Shown piece by piece: positions 16,667-25,028 of a DNA stretch of 64,000 bases. Numbering within the stretch: position 1 is the stretch's first letter; every line of letters begins with the position of its first letter. A program made the position numbers and the translations under genes. The notes beneath the pieces are model-generated. The model did no database searches and was not told the DNA's origin. It saw nothing but the letters and a program-made list of their open reading frames with translations. This DNA comes from Bradyrhizobium sp. dw_78 (GTDB lineage: Bacteria > Pseudomonadota > Alphaproteobacteria > Rhizobiales > Xanthobacteraceae): NCBI RefSeq assembly GCF_018449525.1, contig NZ_JAAVUS010000003.1:186001-250000 (forward strand). Reading direction: 5' to 3'.

Positions 16667-17663
16667 TCCAGCCCTCCGTCGATTTGCCATTCTCGGGATC
16701 ATCGTCCTGATCGGATTGGCCGGGGCCTTCGCATATCGATCGCAGGCGGCGCGGTTGTCGCCGCCGCCGATTGTCGGGGTTGTGCATCAAACCGAAATTC
16801 GCATCGCTCCCGAGACCAGCGGGCGGCTTGCGTCCTTTGGTGTGAGCAAAGGACAGGAAGTCCACAAGGGCGATATGCTGGCGGTGCTCAGCAGCCCCGA
16901 GCTTACGGCTGCCGTTCAAGAGGCGAGGGCCAACGCCGCCACCGCGAGAGCCGACCGGGCCAATGTCGACGCCGGCATCCGCAAGGAGGAAGTCGACATC
17001 GCGGCGCAAAATGTCACCATCGCGGAATCGAATCTGGTCCTTGCAAGACAACAATACGCCCGCGCCTCGACGCTCGCCTCCAAGGATTTTGCAAGCAAGC
17101 AGCAGCTTGACGAAAGGACATCGGAACTCGGCAAGGCCGAAGCCAATCTCGGCCTGGTGCAGGCGACTTACGCGCAGAGCAAGGCTGGTCCGACCAGAGA
17201 GGAACGCGCCATCGCCGAAGCAAAGGTCGTTTCCGCCGAAGCCGCGATCGCTGATCTTGAAGCCCAGCTCGCCAAAACGACGCTTGTGGCACCCGTGGAT
17301 GGCGTTGTGAATCTTCTGGTCGCCGAACCCGGTGAAGCGATCGTCCCCGGACAGCCTGTCATGACGCTCGGTGTCGGACGCGAGAGCTGGTTCACCTTCA
17401 CGATCCGGGAAGACCTTCTCGGAGCTATCGCCGTCGGCAGCCCTGTTGAACTGCTGACCGCGAAGGGGGCCCGGATCGAGGCGCGGGTCACCGAGCTGCG
17501 TCCGCTCGGCGAATTCGCGGTCTGGCGTGCGGCGCGTGCCGTCGGCGATCATGATCTCAACAGTTTTCTGGTCCGGGCGGATCCGATAACCGCGACCCAG
17601 GGGCTGGAGCCGGGAATGACCGTTTGGCTTGACCGCGCTGCTTCCGGAGCGGACGTCAAGTAG
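16656..17663 (+). CDS. HlyD-family membrane fusion protein (second of two)
   Basis: A 335-residue adaptor starting with GTG at 16656, inside the end of the permease gene (11-bp overlap), so translation is probably coupled. An N-terminal membrane helix (FAILGIIVLIGLAGAFAY, about residues 9-26) is followed by a lipoyl-like segment, a long coiled coil (residues 80-200) and a beta domain ending GEFAVWRAARAVGDHDLNSF. This end matches the first HlyD protein. Together with the double ABC-2 permease, the two adaptors form a compact export module with unknown substrate. Confidence 0.9.
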   Translation: MSISPALRRFAILGIIVLIGLAGAFAYRSQAARLSPPPIVGVVHQTEIRIAPETSGRLASFGVSKGQEVHKGDMLAVLSSPELTAAVQEARANAATARADRANVDAGIRKEEVDIAAQNVTIAESNLVLARQQYARASTLASKDFASKQQLDERTSELGKAEANLGLVQATYAQSKAGPTREERAIAEAKVVSAEAAIADLEAQLAKTTLVAPVDGVVNLLVAEPGEAIVPGQPVMTLGVGRESWFTFTIREDLLGAIAVGSPVELLTAKGARIEARVTELRPLGEFAVWRAARAVGDHDLNSFLVRADPITATQGLEPGMTVWLDRAASGADVK

Positions 17664-17732
17664 GAGCGCAAGATCCCATGCGGGATGCTGCGCGCTGGTA
17701 CAAATCGATCGGCGGGCTTGTGAAAGTGCCTG

Positions 17733-18215
17733 CTATGAGATCGCGATGATCTCAAGCTCCTGACCGGATGTGCCGACGACGTCCCCGACGCCTTTGCCCA
17801 TCAGAAGCCTCGCCACCGGCGATACGAAGGAAATCGAGCCGGTCTTGGGATCGGCTTCGTCCTCTCCCACGATCCGATATTTCTGCATGCGCCCATCGTC
17901 ACGCCTGAAAGCCACCGTGCTCCCAAAGGCAACGATGTCGGTTGACGCAGGCCTGGCGATGACCTGAGCCGTCCGAAGTCTCGCCGCAAAGTAGCGCGCG
18001 TCACGCAAGGGAGACGCTGCCTGCCGCCGTCTTTCGTTCACGTCTTCGATCTTCTGCGCGCACTCGTAGACCTCGCGGGCCTGGGCGAGCTGAAATTCCA
18101 GAGCTTTCAATCCCGCTTCGGTTACAAGGTTCGGGTGAGGTGAAACCGGGCGGTCCGGCAGCAGGGTTTCCGACGCCGTTTCGGCACTGTCTTCCTTGGT
18201 GAAAGCAACGCTCAA
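17733..18215 (-). CDS. GreA/GreB-like protein without the catalytic acidic tip
   Basis: A 160-residue protein with a predicted helical N-terminal half (residues 30-85) and a GreA/GreB C-terminal domain (residues 90-160; IVAFGSTVAFRRDDG, VSPVARLLMGKGVGDVV). Gre factors insert a coiled coil into RNA polymerase and rescue backtracked complexes through acidic tip residues in a GDLSENAEY motif. The matching stretch here reads ASPLRDARY, so both key acidic residues appear replaced. Start is TTG at 18215 with AAGGAG upstream. It lies 39 bp after the LLM oxidoreductase gene on the same strand, probably co-transcribed. Fold is well supported; its effect on polymerase is open. Confidence 0.8.
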   Translation of the reverse strand: MSVAFTKEDSAETASETLLPDRPVSPHPNLVTEAGLKALEFQLAQAREVYECAQKIEDVNERRRQAASPLRDARYFAARLRTAQVIARPASTDIVAFGSTVAFRRDDGRMQKYRIVGEDEADPKTGSISFVSPVARLLMGKGVGDVVGTSGQELEIIAIS

Positions 18216-18254
18216 TACGGGCTCCTTTCAAATGAGAGATGTCAGGCCGGTTTG

Positions 18255-19277
18255 TCAGCGCCATCCCAGCGCCGGAGCGACATGGGTCAAAATCGCTTCG
18301 ATCACATGCGCGTTGTAGGCAACGCCCAACTGGTTGGGGACGGTCAACAGCAGCGTGTCGGCCTCGGCGATGGCTTCGTCTTTCCTGAGCTGATCGATCA
18401 GGATATCCGGCTCGGCGGCATAGCTGCGGCCGAAGATCGCCCGGGTCTTGTCGTCGATGAATCCGACCTGGTCCTCATCTTCGCGGCCCTGCCCGAAATA
18501 GGCCCGATCGCGATCGTCAATGAGAGCGAAGATGCTGCGGCTGACCGAGACCCGTGGCTCACGCGCATGGCCGGCCTCGCGCCAGGCGGCGCGGTAGGCC
18601 CGGATCTGGGCCGCCTGCTGCACATGGAAAGCCTCGCCTGTTTCGTCGTCCTTGAGCGTCGAGCTTTGCAGGTTCATCCCGAGTTTTGCCGCCCAGATCG
18701 CCGTGGCGTTCGAGCCGGCGCCCCACCAGATCCGGTCCCTCAGGCCGTCAGACCAGGGTTCCAGGCGCAATAGCCCGGGCGGATTTGGAAACATGGGCCG
18801 CGGACTCGGCTGGGCGAAACCTTCACCGCGCAGCAGGTCGAAGAAGACCTCCGCATGACTCCGCCCCATCTCGGCGTCATTCTGGCCCTCGGCCGGTTGA
18901 TAACCGAAATAGCGCCATCCATCGATCACCTGCTCGGGCGACCCTCTGCTGATGCCTAGCTGCAGGCGCCCGCCGGCGATAAGATCGGCGGCGCTAGCAT
19001 CCTCGGCCATGTAGAACGGGTTCTCGTAGCGCATGTCGATCACCGCCGTGCCGATCTCGATGCGGCTGGTCTTCGCGCCGACCGCCGCCAGCAGCGGGAA
19101 AGGCGAGGCAAGCTGGCGGGCGAAGTGGTGGACGCGAAAATAGGCTCCGTCCGCGCCCAATTCCTCGGCGGCAACGGCGAGGTCGATGGATTGCAGGAGG
19201 GTGTCCGCGGCCGAGCGGGTCTGTGATTGCGACGAGGGCGTCCAGTGCCCGAACGAGAGAAAGCCGATCTTCTTCAT
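18255..19277 (-). CDS. LLM-class flavin-dependent oxidoreductase (luciferase-like)
   Basis: A 340-residue protein with the luciferase-like monooxygenase pattern: N-terminal IGFLSFGHWTPS, then LGADGAYFRVHHFA near residue 40, IEIGTAVIDMRYENP near residue 73, and AAGGRLQLGIS-type flavin-site sequence (read here as IAGGRLQLGISRGSP, about residue 100). Such enzymes use reduced flavin and O2 or F420-like cofactors on diverse substrates. The ATG at 19277 is followed 39 bp after the stop by the Gre-like gene. It is the last gene before the degenerate tRNA-Arg fragment at 19601. Substrate unknown. Confidence 0.9.
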   Translation of the reverse strand: MKKIGFLSFGHWTPSSQSQTRSAADTLLQSIDLAVAAEELGADGAYFRVHHFARQLASPFPLLAAVGAKTSRIEIGTAVIDMRYENPFYMAEDASAADLIAGGRLQLGISRGSPEQVIDGWRYFGYQPAEGQNDAEMGRSHAEVFFDLLRGEGFAQPSPRPMFPNPPGLLRLEPWSDGLRDRIWWGAGSNATAIWAAKLGMNLQSSTLKDDETGEAFHVQQAAQIRAYRAAWREAGHAREPRVSVSRSIFALIDDRDRAYFGQGREDEDQVGFIDDKTRAIFGRSYAAEPDILIDQLRKDEAIAEADTLLLTVPNQLGVAYNAHVIEAILTHVAPALGWR

Positions 19278-19600
19278 GCGGGCAATCCATTACTATCCAG
19301 GTTGGTTGGCGACCGCCGGTGTGCGGTACACCCGCTTCGCCGGCGGTCTTTCCAGGGTCGGTCTTCCGCGCATATGGACCGTAATCCGAGCGCCGGCGGG
19401 AATCGAACGTAAGCTATTGATATCCCGGAGCGGGTCCAGCCGTGGCTTGCAAAAACATTCGAATATTTTAGCAGGCTGGACCAGGCACCGAATCCGGCGC
19501 CGCTTCGCCCCGATGCCGGCCCGCGCGCAACATGTCAGCCACATCTATGACCCTAACCTATTGATATCGTTGTCCTGAAAGCGCCTCCCCAACCCTTGGG

Positions 19601-19637
19601 CCGGAAATTCGAGTCTTTCCGGGATCGCCAGCGCCTG
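19601..19637 (+). repeat. Degenerate 3' fragment of tRNA-Arg (possible att remnant)
   Basis: Aligned without gaps to bases 5627-5662 of the tRNA-Arg gene, this stretch agrees at all but three positions through the T arm, acceptor 3' strand and CCA, then continues GCGC as the flank of the intact gene does. The T stem is disrupted and no 5' half is present, so it is not a working tRNA. It has the same orientation as the intact gene and sits about 14 kb away. Confidence 0.75.
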
Positions 19638-19782
19638 GAATGGATTGATGCCCTCATCGGGCGTCCCGACCAGGTTCGGGGTGCTTCCTCAAACCCGGCA
19701 GTCTCCATTCTATCGCGCCAACGGTCGCGCCGCTAAAAGCCGTGGCGATGCCAACCGGCCTTTCCATAAGCGAGTTGATTGC

Positions 19783-20679
19783 ATGCGCCCGCGAAGCCTT
19801 GATCTCAATCTTCTGGTGATGCTCGAAGCCCTGGTCGCCGAGCGCAGCGTGTCGGGGGCGGCGCTGCGCCTCGGCCTGACCCAGTCCGCGGTCAGTCATG
19901 CGCTGCGCAGGCTGCGCAACAATTTCAAGGATGAGCTGTTCATCCGCTCGTCCAGGGGAATGCAGCCCACCCAGCGCGCGATGGAAATCGCCGACGCGAC
20001 GCGGGTCGCGATCGAGAATATCGGCGCGGTCATCGAGCAGTCAAAGACCTTCGATCCGGCGACGGCGATGCGATCGTTCCGGCTGCGCATTTCCGAATAT
20101 GTCTCGAGCCATCTGCTGCAGCGGCTGTGCCCGGTGCTGCGAAGGATCGCGCCGGGCATTCACGTCAACGCCGCTCATTTTTCCGGCGATCGGCACGAGA
20201 ACGAGATCGTCGGCGACGAAATCCATATCCGCCTCGGCGAATCGCCGCAGCTAGCGGGACGCGATGATACGATGCGGGTGATGGAAGAGCGGTTCGTGGT
20301 GCTGATGAACCGGAAAAACCCGCTCCGCTCGAAGAAGATGACGCTGGCGCTGTACGCCTCCTTGTCCCACGTCAAGGTGGCGGGCACGATCGGCACCAAT
20401 GTCATCGACGATGCGCTGAAGGTAAGGGGATTGCGGCGCGAGATCGCCTTTCAGGTGCCGAGCTGGCGGGATGCCCGTCATATCGTCGCGGCGACCGATC
20501 TGGTGGCCGCCATCCCGGCTCGGTGGGCGCTGGATCGCGACACTTCGCATCGCTGCGTGACGTCGCCCTTCCCGCTGAACGACGTGACATTCGCAATCGA
20601 TCTGGAATGGCATTCGCGCTTCAGCCGGGATCCGGCCCACGCCTGGATGCGGCAGCTAATCTCCGAGCAGTTCCGCTAA
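19783..20679 (+). CDS. LysR-family transcriptional regulator
   Basis: A 298-residue regulator with an N-terminal winged helix-turn-helix (LDLNLLVMLEALVAERSVSG at residues 6-25, then LGLTQSAVSHALRRLRNN) and a C-terminal co-inducer-binding domain. The start at 19783 is chosen because it opens the canonical domain; an open frame further upstream covers the tRNA remnant and is not coding-like. It is followed on the same strand by an MFS carrier, an NMT1-type protein and a maleate-isomerase-type enzyme, which it probably controls in response to their substrate. The NodD-like opening MRPRSLDLNLLV places it near the NodD/NahR/LinR branch. Confidence 0.93.
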   Translation: MRPRSLDLNLLVMLEALVAERSVSGAALRLGLTQSAVSHALRRLRNNFKDELFIRSSRGMQPTQRAMEIADATRVAIENIGAVIEQSKTFDPATAMRSFRLRISEYVSSHLLQRLCPVLRRIAPGIHVNAAHFSGDRHENEIVGDEIHIRLGESPQLAGRDDTMRVMEERFVVLMNRKNPLRSKKMTLALYASLSHVKVAGTIGTNVIDDALKVRGLRREIAFQVPSWRDARHIVAATDLVAAIPARWALDRDTSHRCVTSPFPLNDVTFAIDLEWHSRFSRDPAHAWMRQLISEQFR

Positions 20680-20697
20680 CGGCATCATATGAACGAT

Positions 20698-20725
20698 ATT
20701 CATTTTCTGTATGACAAATATGAAT
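20698..20725. promoter_or_regulatory. Possible LysR-type operator upstream of the MFS gene
   Basis: ATTCAT (20698-20703) and ATGAAT (20720-20725) form a short inverted repeat in an AT-rich island between the LysR gene and the MFS gene. Its place, about 70-100 bp before the MFS start, fits a LysR-type activation site, but the arms are only 6 bp. Confidence 0.3.
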
Positions 20726-20794
20726 TGTCCCGCCGCTCCGATCTGTGGAAATGTGACATGCGAATAATAATCAAAAGCCGACCGGAGGAACGCA

Positions 20795-22105
20795 TTGGGC
20801 ATTCAGAAACGATATCTCGTCTACGTCGGGCTGTTTGTCCTGATGTTCATCAATTATCTCGACCGGGTGAATCTGTCGGTGGCCGCCAAGGCCATCGCCG
20901 AGACCTACAACCTCTCGCCCATCGACATGGGTTACATTTTCTCCGCGTTCCTGTGGACTTACCTGATCTGCCTGATCCCGATGGGGCTGCTGGCGGACCG
21001 GTTCGGCGGACGCGCCATCACCTATGCGACGCTTGGCCTGTGGTCGCTTGCCGGCATCTGGACCGGAACAGCGGCAAGCTACGGCTCGCTGTTCGCCTCT
21101 CGCCTGGTGCTCGGAATCGGTGAATCCGCCAGCTATCCGGCCGGCGGCAAGATCATCCGCGAGTGGGCGCCTGGCGGCGAACGCGGCATCGCTGCCGCGT
21201 TCCTCAATTCCGGGGCGCATGCCGGCCTTTGCGTCGGTTCGGTCGTGGTCGGCGCGCTCATCCTCCAGTTCGGATGGCGGGAATCCTTCTACGTCACCGG
21301 CGCCCTGGGGCTGACGCTCGCGCTCGCGTGGCTGGTGTTCTATCGCCGCCCCGAACAGGCGTCATGGCTGAGCCGGCCGGAGCGGGACATGATCCTCGGC
21401 CAGCGCGGAGAGGCCGCGCAGCGGCTGAACGCGGACATGACGCAGTTCGACGCGCTGAAGGCGTTGCTGCGGAGCCCGTCGATGCTGGCGCTGGCGCTTA
21501 CGCAGGGCTGCGCGGGCTACACGCTCTATCTGTTCATGACCTGGCTGCCGAGCTATCTGGCGGCGACGCGCGGCATGGACGTGCTGAAGACCGGGCTGTT
21601 TTCGGCGATTCCCTATGGCGCCGCCGCCATCCTCGGGCTGGCGATCGGCTGGTTCAGCGACAAATTGCTGAAGCGGTCGCGCGGCACCAATGCGGAGCGC
21701 CGCAAACTGATTGCCGCGCTGCTGCTGCTGTCGTCGGTGATTCTGGCGACGCCGTTCGTCGAATCGATCTGGCTGATCGAAGGCCTGATCAGCGTGTCGC
21801 TGGCCTGCGTCGCGACCGCGATGGCGATGAACATCGCCCTGACCGCGGACCTTCTGACCGATGGAAGCTGCAACGGCGTCGCCACCAGCCTCCTGATCAT
21901 GGGAGGCAATGTGTTCGGCACCGCCGCGCCGATCGTGACCGGCTATGTCGTCGCCGCGACCGGTGGCTTTGCCGGAGCCTTCCTGATCGCCGGCGTTCTG
22001 TTACTCGGCGGCGCCCTCGTCATCCTGTCGGGCGCCCGCAACCCGATCCAATTGACCGGCCCGGCCGTCGCGCCATCGCCCAACCGAACGGCGCAGGCCG
22101 TCTAA
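20795..22105 (+). CDS. MFS transporter, anion:cation symporter-like
   Basis: A 436-residue, 12-helix major facilitator protein. It opens with YLVYVGLFVLMFINYLDRVN, and has the loop motif GLLADRFGGR (about residue 64) and LVLGIGESASYPAG in the fourth/fifth helix region, the pattern of organic-anion (ACS) carriers such as those for hexuronate, phthalate or tartrate. Start is TTG at 20795 with a strong GGAGGAA ribosome site. It lies between the LysR regulator and two catabolic-type genes, so it probably imports their carboxylate substrate. Confidence 0.9.
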   Translation: MGIQKRYLVYVGLFVLMFINYLDRVNLSVAAKAIAETYNLSPIDMGYIFSAFLWTYLICLIPMGLLADRFGGRAITYATLGLWSLAGIWTGTAASYGSLFASRLVLGIGESASYPAGGKIIREWAPGGERGIAAAFLNSGAHAGLCVGSVVVGALILQFGWRESFYVTGALGLTLALAWLVFYRRPEQASWLSRPERDMILGQRGEAAQRLNADMTQFDALKALLRSPSMLALALTQGCAGYTLYLFMTWLPSYLAATRGMDVLKTGLFSAIPYGAAAILGLAIGWFSDKLLKRSRGTNAERRKLIAALLLLSSVILATPFVESIWLIEGLISVSLACVATAMAMNIALTADLLTDGSCNGVATSLLIMGGNVFGTAAPIVTGYVVAATGGFAGAFLIAGVLLLGGALVILSGARNPIQLTGPAVAPSPNRTAQAV

Positions 22106-22133
22106 CGAATTCCGAGAAGAGGTCTTCAAGAGA

Positions 22134-23060
22134 ATGGAAAAGCTGGTGTTTACCGCGGTGTCGCGGAACTATTTCAACATGCCGGTCTGGATCGCGCAGC
22201 ATCAGGGAATGTTTGCCGATGAAGGGCTGGACGTTGCGATCGAGCTCTACGAAGGCGTCGACGAAGTCACCAACCGGCTTCGCGACGGCCGGGCGCAGCT
22301 CGCTTACGGCATCACCGAACATGTGGTCCTCGACAGCGAAGGCGGCGGCGCGCTGGAAATCATCGGCGGCAACGTCAACCGGCTGCCGTTCTCGTTCGTC
22401 GGCGGCAAGAACATCAGGAGCTTCGAGGACCTGCGCGGAAAGACCGTGGGCGTGTCCTCGATCGAAGCCGGCAGTTCGTCGCTGGTGATGAAATTGATGT
22501 CGGCGCGGGGGCTTGAATATCCGCGCGATTACGACATCAGGGCGGTCGGGCCGATTTTAACGCGGTGGGAAATGCTGCAATCGGGCGAGATCGACGCCGG
22601 GCTTCAAGGCGCGCCCCTGAACTACATCGCCGTCGATCAGGGCTTTCCCAGCCTGTGTGAGCCGCGCGCGGAAGTGCCGTATTTCCAGTTCACCTCGCTG
22701 AACGTGGACCGGCGCTGGGCGCGCGCCAACCCGGCCATCATGAGAAAGTTCATGCGGGCGTTCGTGCGGGCGCATGAGTGGTTTTTCACCAACCGCGAGG
22801 GTGCGACATCCGTTGCGATCCGGGAGACCGGAATCACGCGGGAATATGCCTTGCGCGCCTGGGACGAATACACCGCCGACCAGATTTTCCCGCGTGACGG
22901 AGACGCCAGCACGGAAGCGGTGCAGGCCCTGATCGAGATCAGCTCCCTGATCCGGGCCGTGCCCAACCGCGTCAAATCCTCGGCTGACGGCTATATCAAC
23001 CGCGACTATCTGCGTGCGGCGCAAATGGAAGTGTTCGGACGTTCGTCCGTTCGGGCGTAA
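22134..23060 (+). CDS. NMT1/THI5-like substrate-binding-fold protein without signal peptide
   Basis: A 308-residue periplasmic-binding-protein-fold polypeptide. It begins MEKLVFTAVSRNYFNMPVWI, with core residues immediately, so no signal peptide or lipobox is present; NMT1-type ABC binding proteins normally have one. Conserved stretches include QHQGMFADEGLDVAI, and FEDLRGKTVGVSS (about residue 96). No ABC permease or ATPase is adjacent. It lies 28 bp after the MFS gene and 6 bp before the maleate-isomerase-type gene. It may be a cytosolic sensor or an enzyme on this fold, as 4,5-dihydroxyphthalate decarboxylase is. Confidence 0.85.
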   Translation: MEKLVFTAVSRNYFNMPVWIAQHQGMFADEGLDVAIELYEGVDEVTNRLRDGRAQLAYGITEHVVLDSEGGGALEIIGGNVNRLPFSFVGGKNIRSFEDLRGKTVGVSSIEAGSSSLVMKLMSARGLEYPRDYDIRAVGPILTRWEMLQSGEIDAGLQGAPLNYIAVDQGFPSLCEPRAEVPYFQFTSLNVDRRWARANPAIMRKFMRAFVRAHEWFFTNREGATSVAIRETGITREYALRAWDEYTADQIFPRDGDASTEAVQALIEISSLIRAVPNRVKSSADGYINRDYLRAAQMEVFGRSSVRA

Positions 23061-23066
23061 CGCGGC

Positions 23067-23843
23067 ATGCTGTCCCCGATGCGCCCTGCGATCGATTATG
23101 GCGACCGCCTGCGCGCGGGCGTACTGATTCCATCGGGCAATTCGGTCGCGGAACCCGAATTGCGCGCGATGCTGCCCGCCGGCGTGTCGATGCTGGTGAC
23201 GCGACTGCCGCTGCTCGGCAGCAGCCGTACCGAACTGATGGGTATGCTGGATCAGCTCGAGGCGTCGGCGAAGCTATTGGCCGATGCAAAGGTGGATGTG
23301 GTGGTATTTCATTGTACCGCGGTGTCGACCTTCGCGCCAGATCTCGCCCAGGGCATTCGTGAGCGGATCGAGGCCGCGACCGGCATCCGCTCGTTCAGCA
23401 CGGCCGAGGCGATCCTGACGGCCCTGGCGCGTTTGAAGGCCCGGCGCATCACCCTGCTGACGCCCTATATCGACGAAGTGCATCAACGCGAGGCCGCGTT
23501 TCTCGAGTCCAATGGCGTCGCGGTCGCAAGCGACGCGAACCTCGGCATCGATACCAATACCGAGATGTCCAGGCTGGAGCCTGGCGAGATTCTTCACTGG
23601 GCACTGAAACACACGCGCGGTTCAACAGACGCATGTTTTCTGAGCTGCACGGCGATCCGCTCCGCTCCGATCATCCACAGCCTGGAACAGGCGCTCGGCA
23701 TTCCCGTCATCACCAGCAATCAGAGCATGGCGTGGCATCTGCTCCGTGGCGGCGGGGTTTCCGCCGCCGGCCAGGGAGTCATTGAAGGAGCTGTTCCAGG
23801 AACGGTTCAAGGATTCGGCCGGCTGTTCGAGTTCGACCGTTAG
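23067..23843 (+). CDS. Maleate cis-trans isomerase / arylmalonate decarboxylase family protein
   Basis: A 258-residue Asp/Glu-racemase-superfamily enzyme. Two cysteine motifs, FHCTAVST (about residue 77) and LSCTAIRS (about residue 195), sit where catalytic cysteines lie in maleate isomerase and Asp/Glu racemases, and VLIPSGNSVAEPE (about residue 19) matches the substrate-carboxylate loop of maleate isomerases. It ends a same-strand cluster of LysR, MFS and NMT1-like genes. Reaction on maleate or a related dicarboxylate is likely; decarboxylation of a malonate derivative is the main alternative. The second ATG, 12 bp in, could also be the start. Confidence 0.85.
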   Translation: MLSPMRPAIDYGDRLRAGVLIPSGNSVAEPELRAMLPAGVSMLVTRLPLLGSSRTELMGMLDQLEASAKLLADAKVDVVVFHCTAVSTFAPDLAQGIRERIEAATGIRSFSTAEAILTALARLKARRITLLTPYIDEVHQREAAFLESNGVAVASDANLGIDTNTEMSRLEPGEILHWALKHTRGSTDACFLSCTAIRSAPIIHSLEQALGIPVITSNQSMAWHLLRGGGVSAAGQGVIEGAVPGTVQGFGRLFEFDR

Positions 23844-23911
23844 AGCGCGATCGCCTCATTTCGCTCTCTCACCTGGCGCTGCTCCACGCGCCTCCTTACT
23901 GGCTTGTCGTG

Positions 23912-24334
23912 TCACTTGGCCTTGTCGTGCTCCGCGAGACCGGCCGCCTTGTAGTCATAGGTCGGATAGAACTCGGTGTGATAGGGGCCCCAGGCGGTGG
24001 TCTCGAAGATGCGGTTGACCTCGCGCAGCCGTGAGGCGGGAAGCCGCAGCGTCACGACCTGTCCGATCCCCATCAGCACATTCCAGCTCACGACTTCGAC
24101 GCCGGGCGGCGGGAACGCCTTGTAGAATCCCTGCTTCTCGAGCTGCGCGTTGAGTTCGTTCAGCGGGCGCGACTGGTCGTGCTTCAGGAACACGGTGAGC
24201 AGGATGGCGTTGTCCGCGGTCGGCGCCGCATTTGCGGCAGGCGCCGCGGCCGTCTGCGCCAGGGCGCTTGCGTTCAACGCCAAAACACCGGCCAGCGCGG
24301 CAGCCGCCGTCAACCATCCAATCCTTCGTCCCAT
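23912..24334 (-). CDS. Small secreted protein of unknown function
   Basis: A 140-residue protein. The ATG at 24334 has AGGAG upstream and starts a clear signal peptide (MGRRIGWLTAAAALAGVLAL, then ALAQ with an AxA-type cleavage site near residue 28). After an Ala/Pro linker, a single domain of about 95 residues follows (LLTVFLKHDQSRPLNELNAQ ... FYPTYDYKAAG). I do not recognise the family. It is convergent with the maleate-isomerase-type gene. Periplasmic location is likely. Confidence 0.75.
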   Translation of the reverse strand: MGRRIGWLTAAAALAGVLALNASALAQTAAAPAANAAPTADNAILLTVFLKHDQSRPLNELNAQLEKQGFYKAFPPPGVEVVSWNVLMGIGQVVTLRLPASRLREVNRIFETTAWGPYHTEFYPTYDYKAAGLAEHDKAK

Positions 24335-24553
24335 TCTACGTCTCCTGGTTTCCGAGGTGTCCGGCCTGAGATCCAGGACGATCACGGTTTAATCAGAGTG
24401 CCGTGTATCCTGAAACGCTTCCAGCGCAACCTTCGGCCTCACCGGCTTTTGATGTTTCCGCTATGCCCTTGCCGATATCGCGGGCGCAGGCCGAAACATG
24501 CATCGCACAGGTACGCGCGCATTTGCGAGGATCGGCGACGGTGCGGCGTTCGA

Positions 24554-24832
24554 TTAATACAACTCAAGATCGTCTGCGAACGCGCGCGGACGAGGCGCCG
24601 GCCGTGCCGTCGCGGCCCTGGGCTCGGCCGGAATGATCGTGATGCTCCAACTCGGCGGGACGCTCGATCTGTGCTCCAGCACCGACCGGACAAAGCCGGT
24701 CACCGCCGATCCGTCATGCGTGACGGTGATGGCCCTGCCGTTGAACTGCGCGGTGCGGAAACGACGGACTTGCTTCGGATCGGTCGTCTCGAACGTCAAC
24801 ATGGATGATGGATGCTCCCAATCTGCCGCCAT
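24554..24832 (-). CDS. Small conserved-looking hypothetical protein
   Basis: A 92-residue frame. Residues 11-70 (MLTFETTDPKQVRRF, ITVTHDGSAVTGFVRSV, PPSWSITIIP) alternate hydrophobic and polar residues like a small beta-sheet domain and resemble short proteins common in Bradyrhizobium genomes. The tail is Ala/Pro/Arg-rich. Start could be the ATG at 24832 or the internal ATG 30 bp in. No signal peptide. Function unknown. Confidence 0.6.
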   Translation of the reverse strand: MAADWEHPSSMLTFETTDPKQVRRFRTAQFNGRAITVTHDGSAVTGFVRSVLEHRSSVPPSWSITIIPAEPRAATARPAPRPRAFADDLELY

Positions 24833-25028
24833 TCTAGCCGCCGATCATTAGACTTGTATGAACATCCCGATCCGTAGAAGTCCGGTGGGTTGCGGCGGCG
24901 CGAGGCTGCTGGCGCCGTCGGATGACTCAATGTCGCAGCCGGTGACGGCGCGAGAGCCGGTTAATCGTATCTTAGATAAGTCTGCCGATAAGCTGTACTC
25001 CGGTTTCATTTCTCGCGTCAGGTCGCCG

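Noticed and set aside
19601..19656. Second working tRNA-Arg
   Set aside because: Only the T arm and acceptor 3' strand resemble a tRNA; the T stem is mispaired and no 5' half or anticodon arm can be folded.
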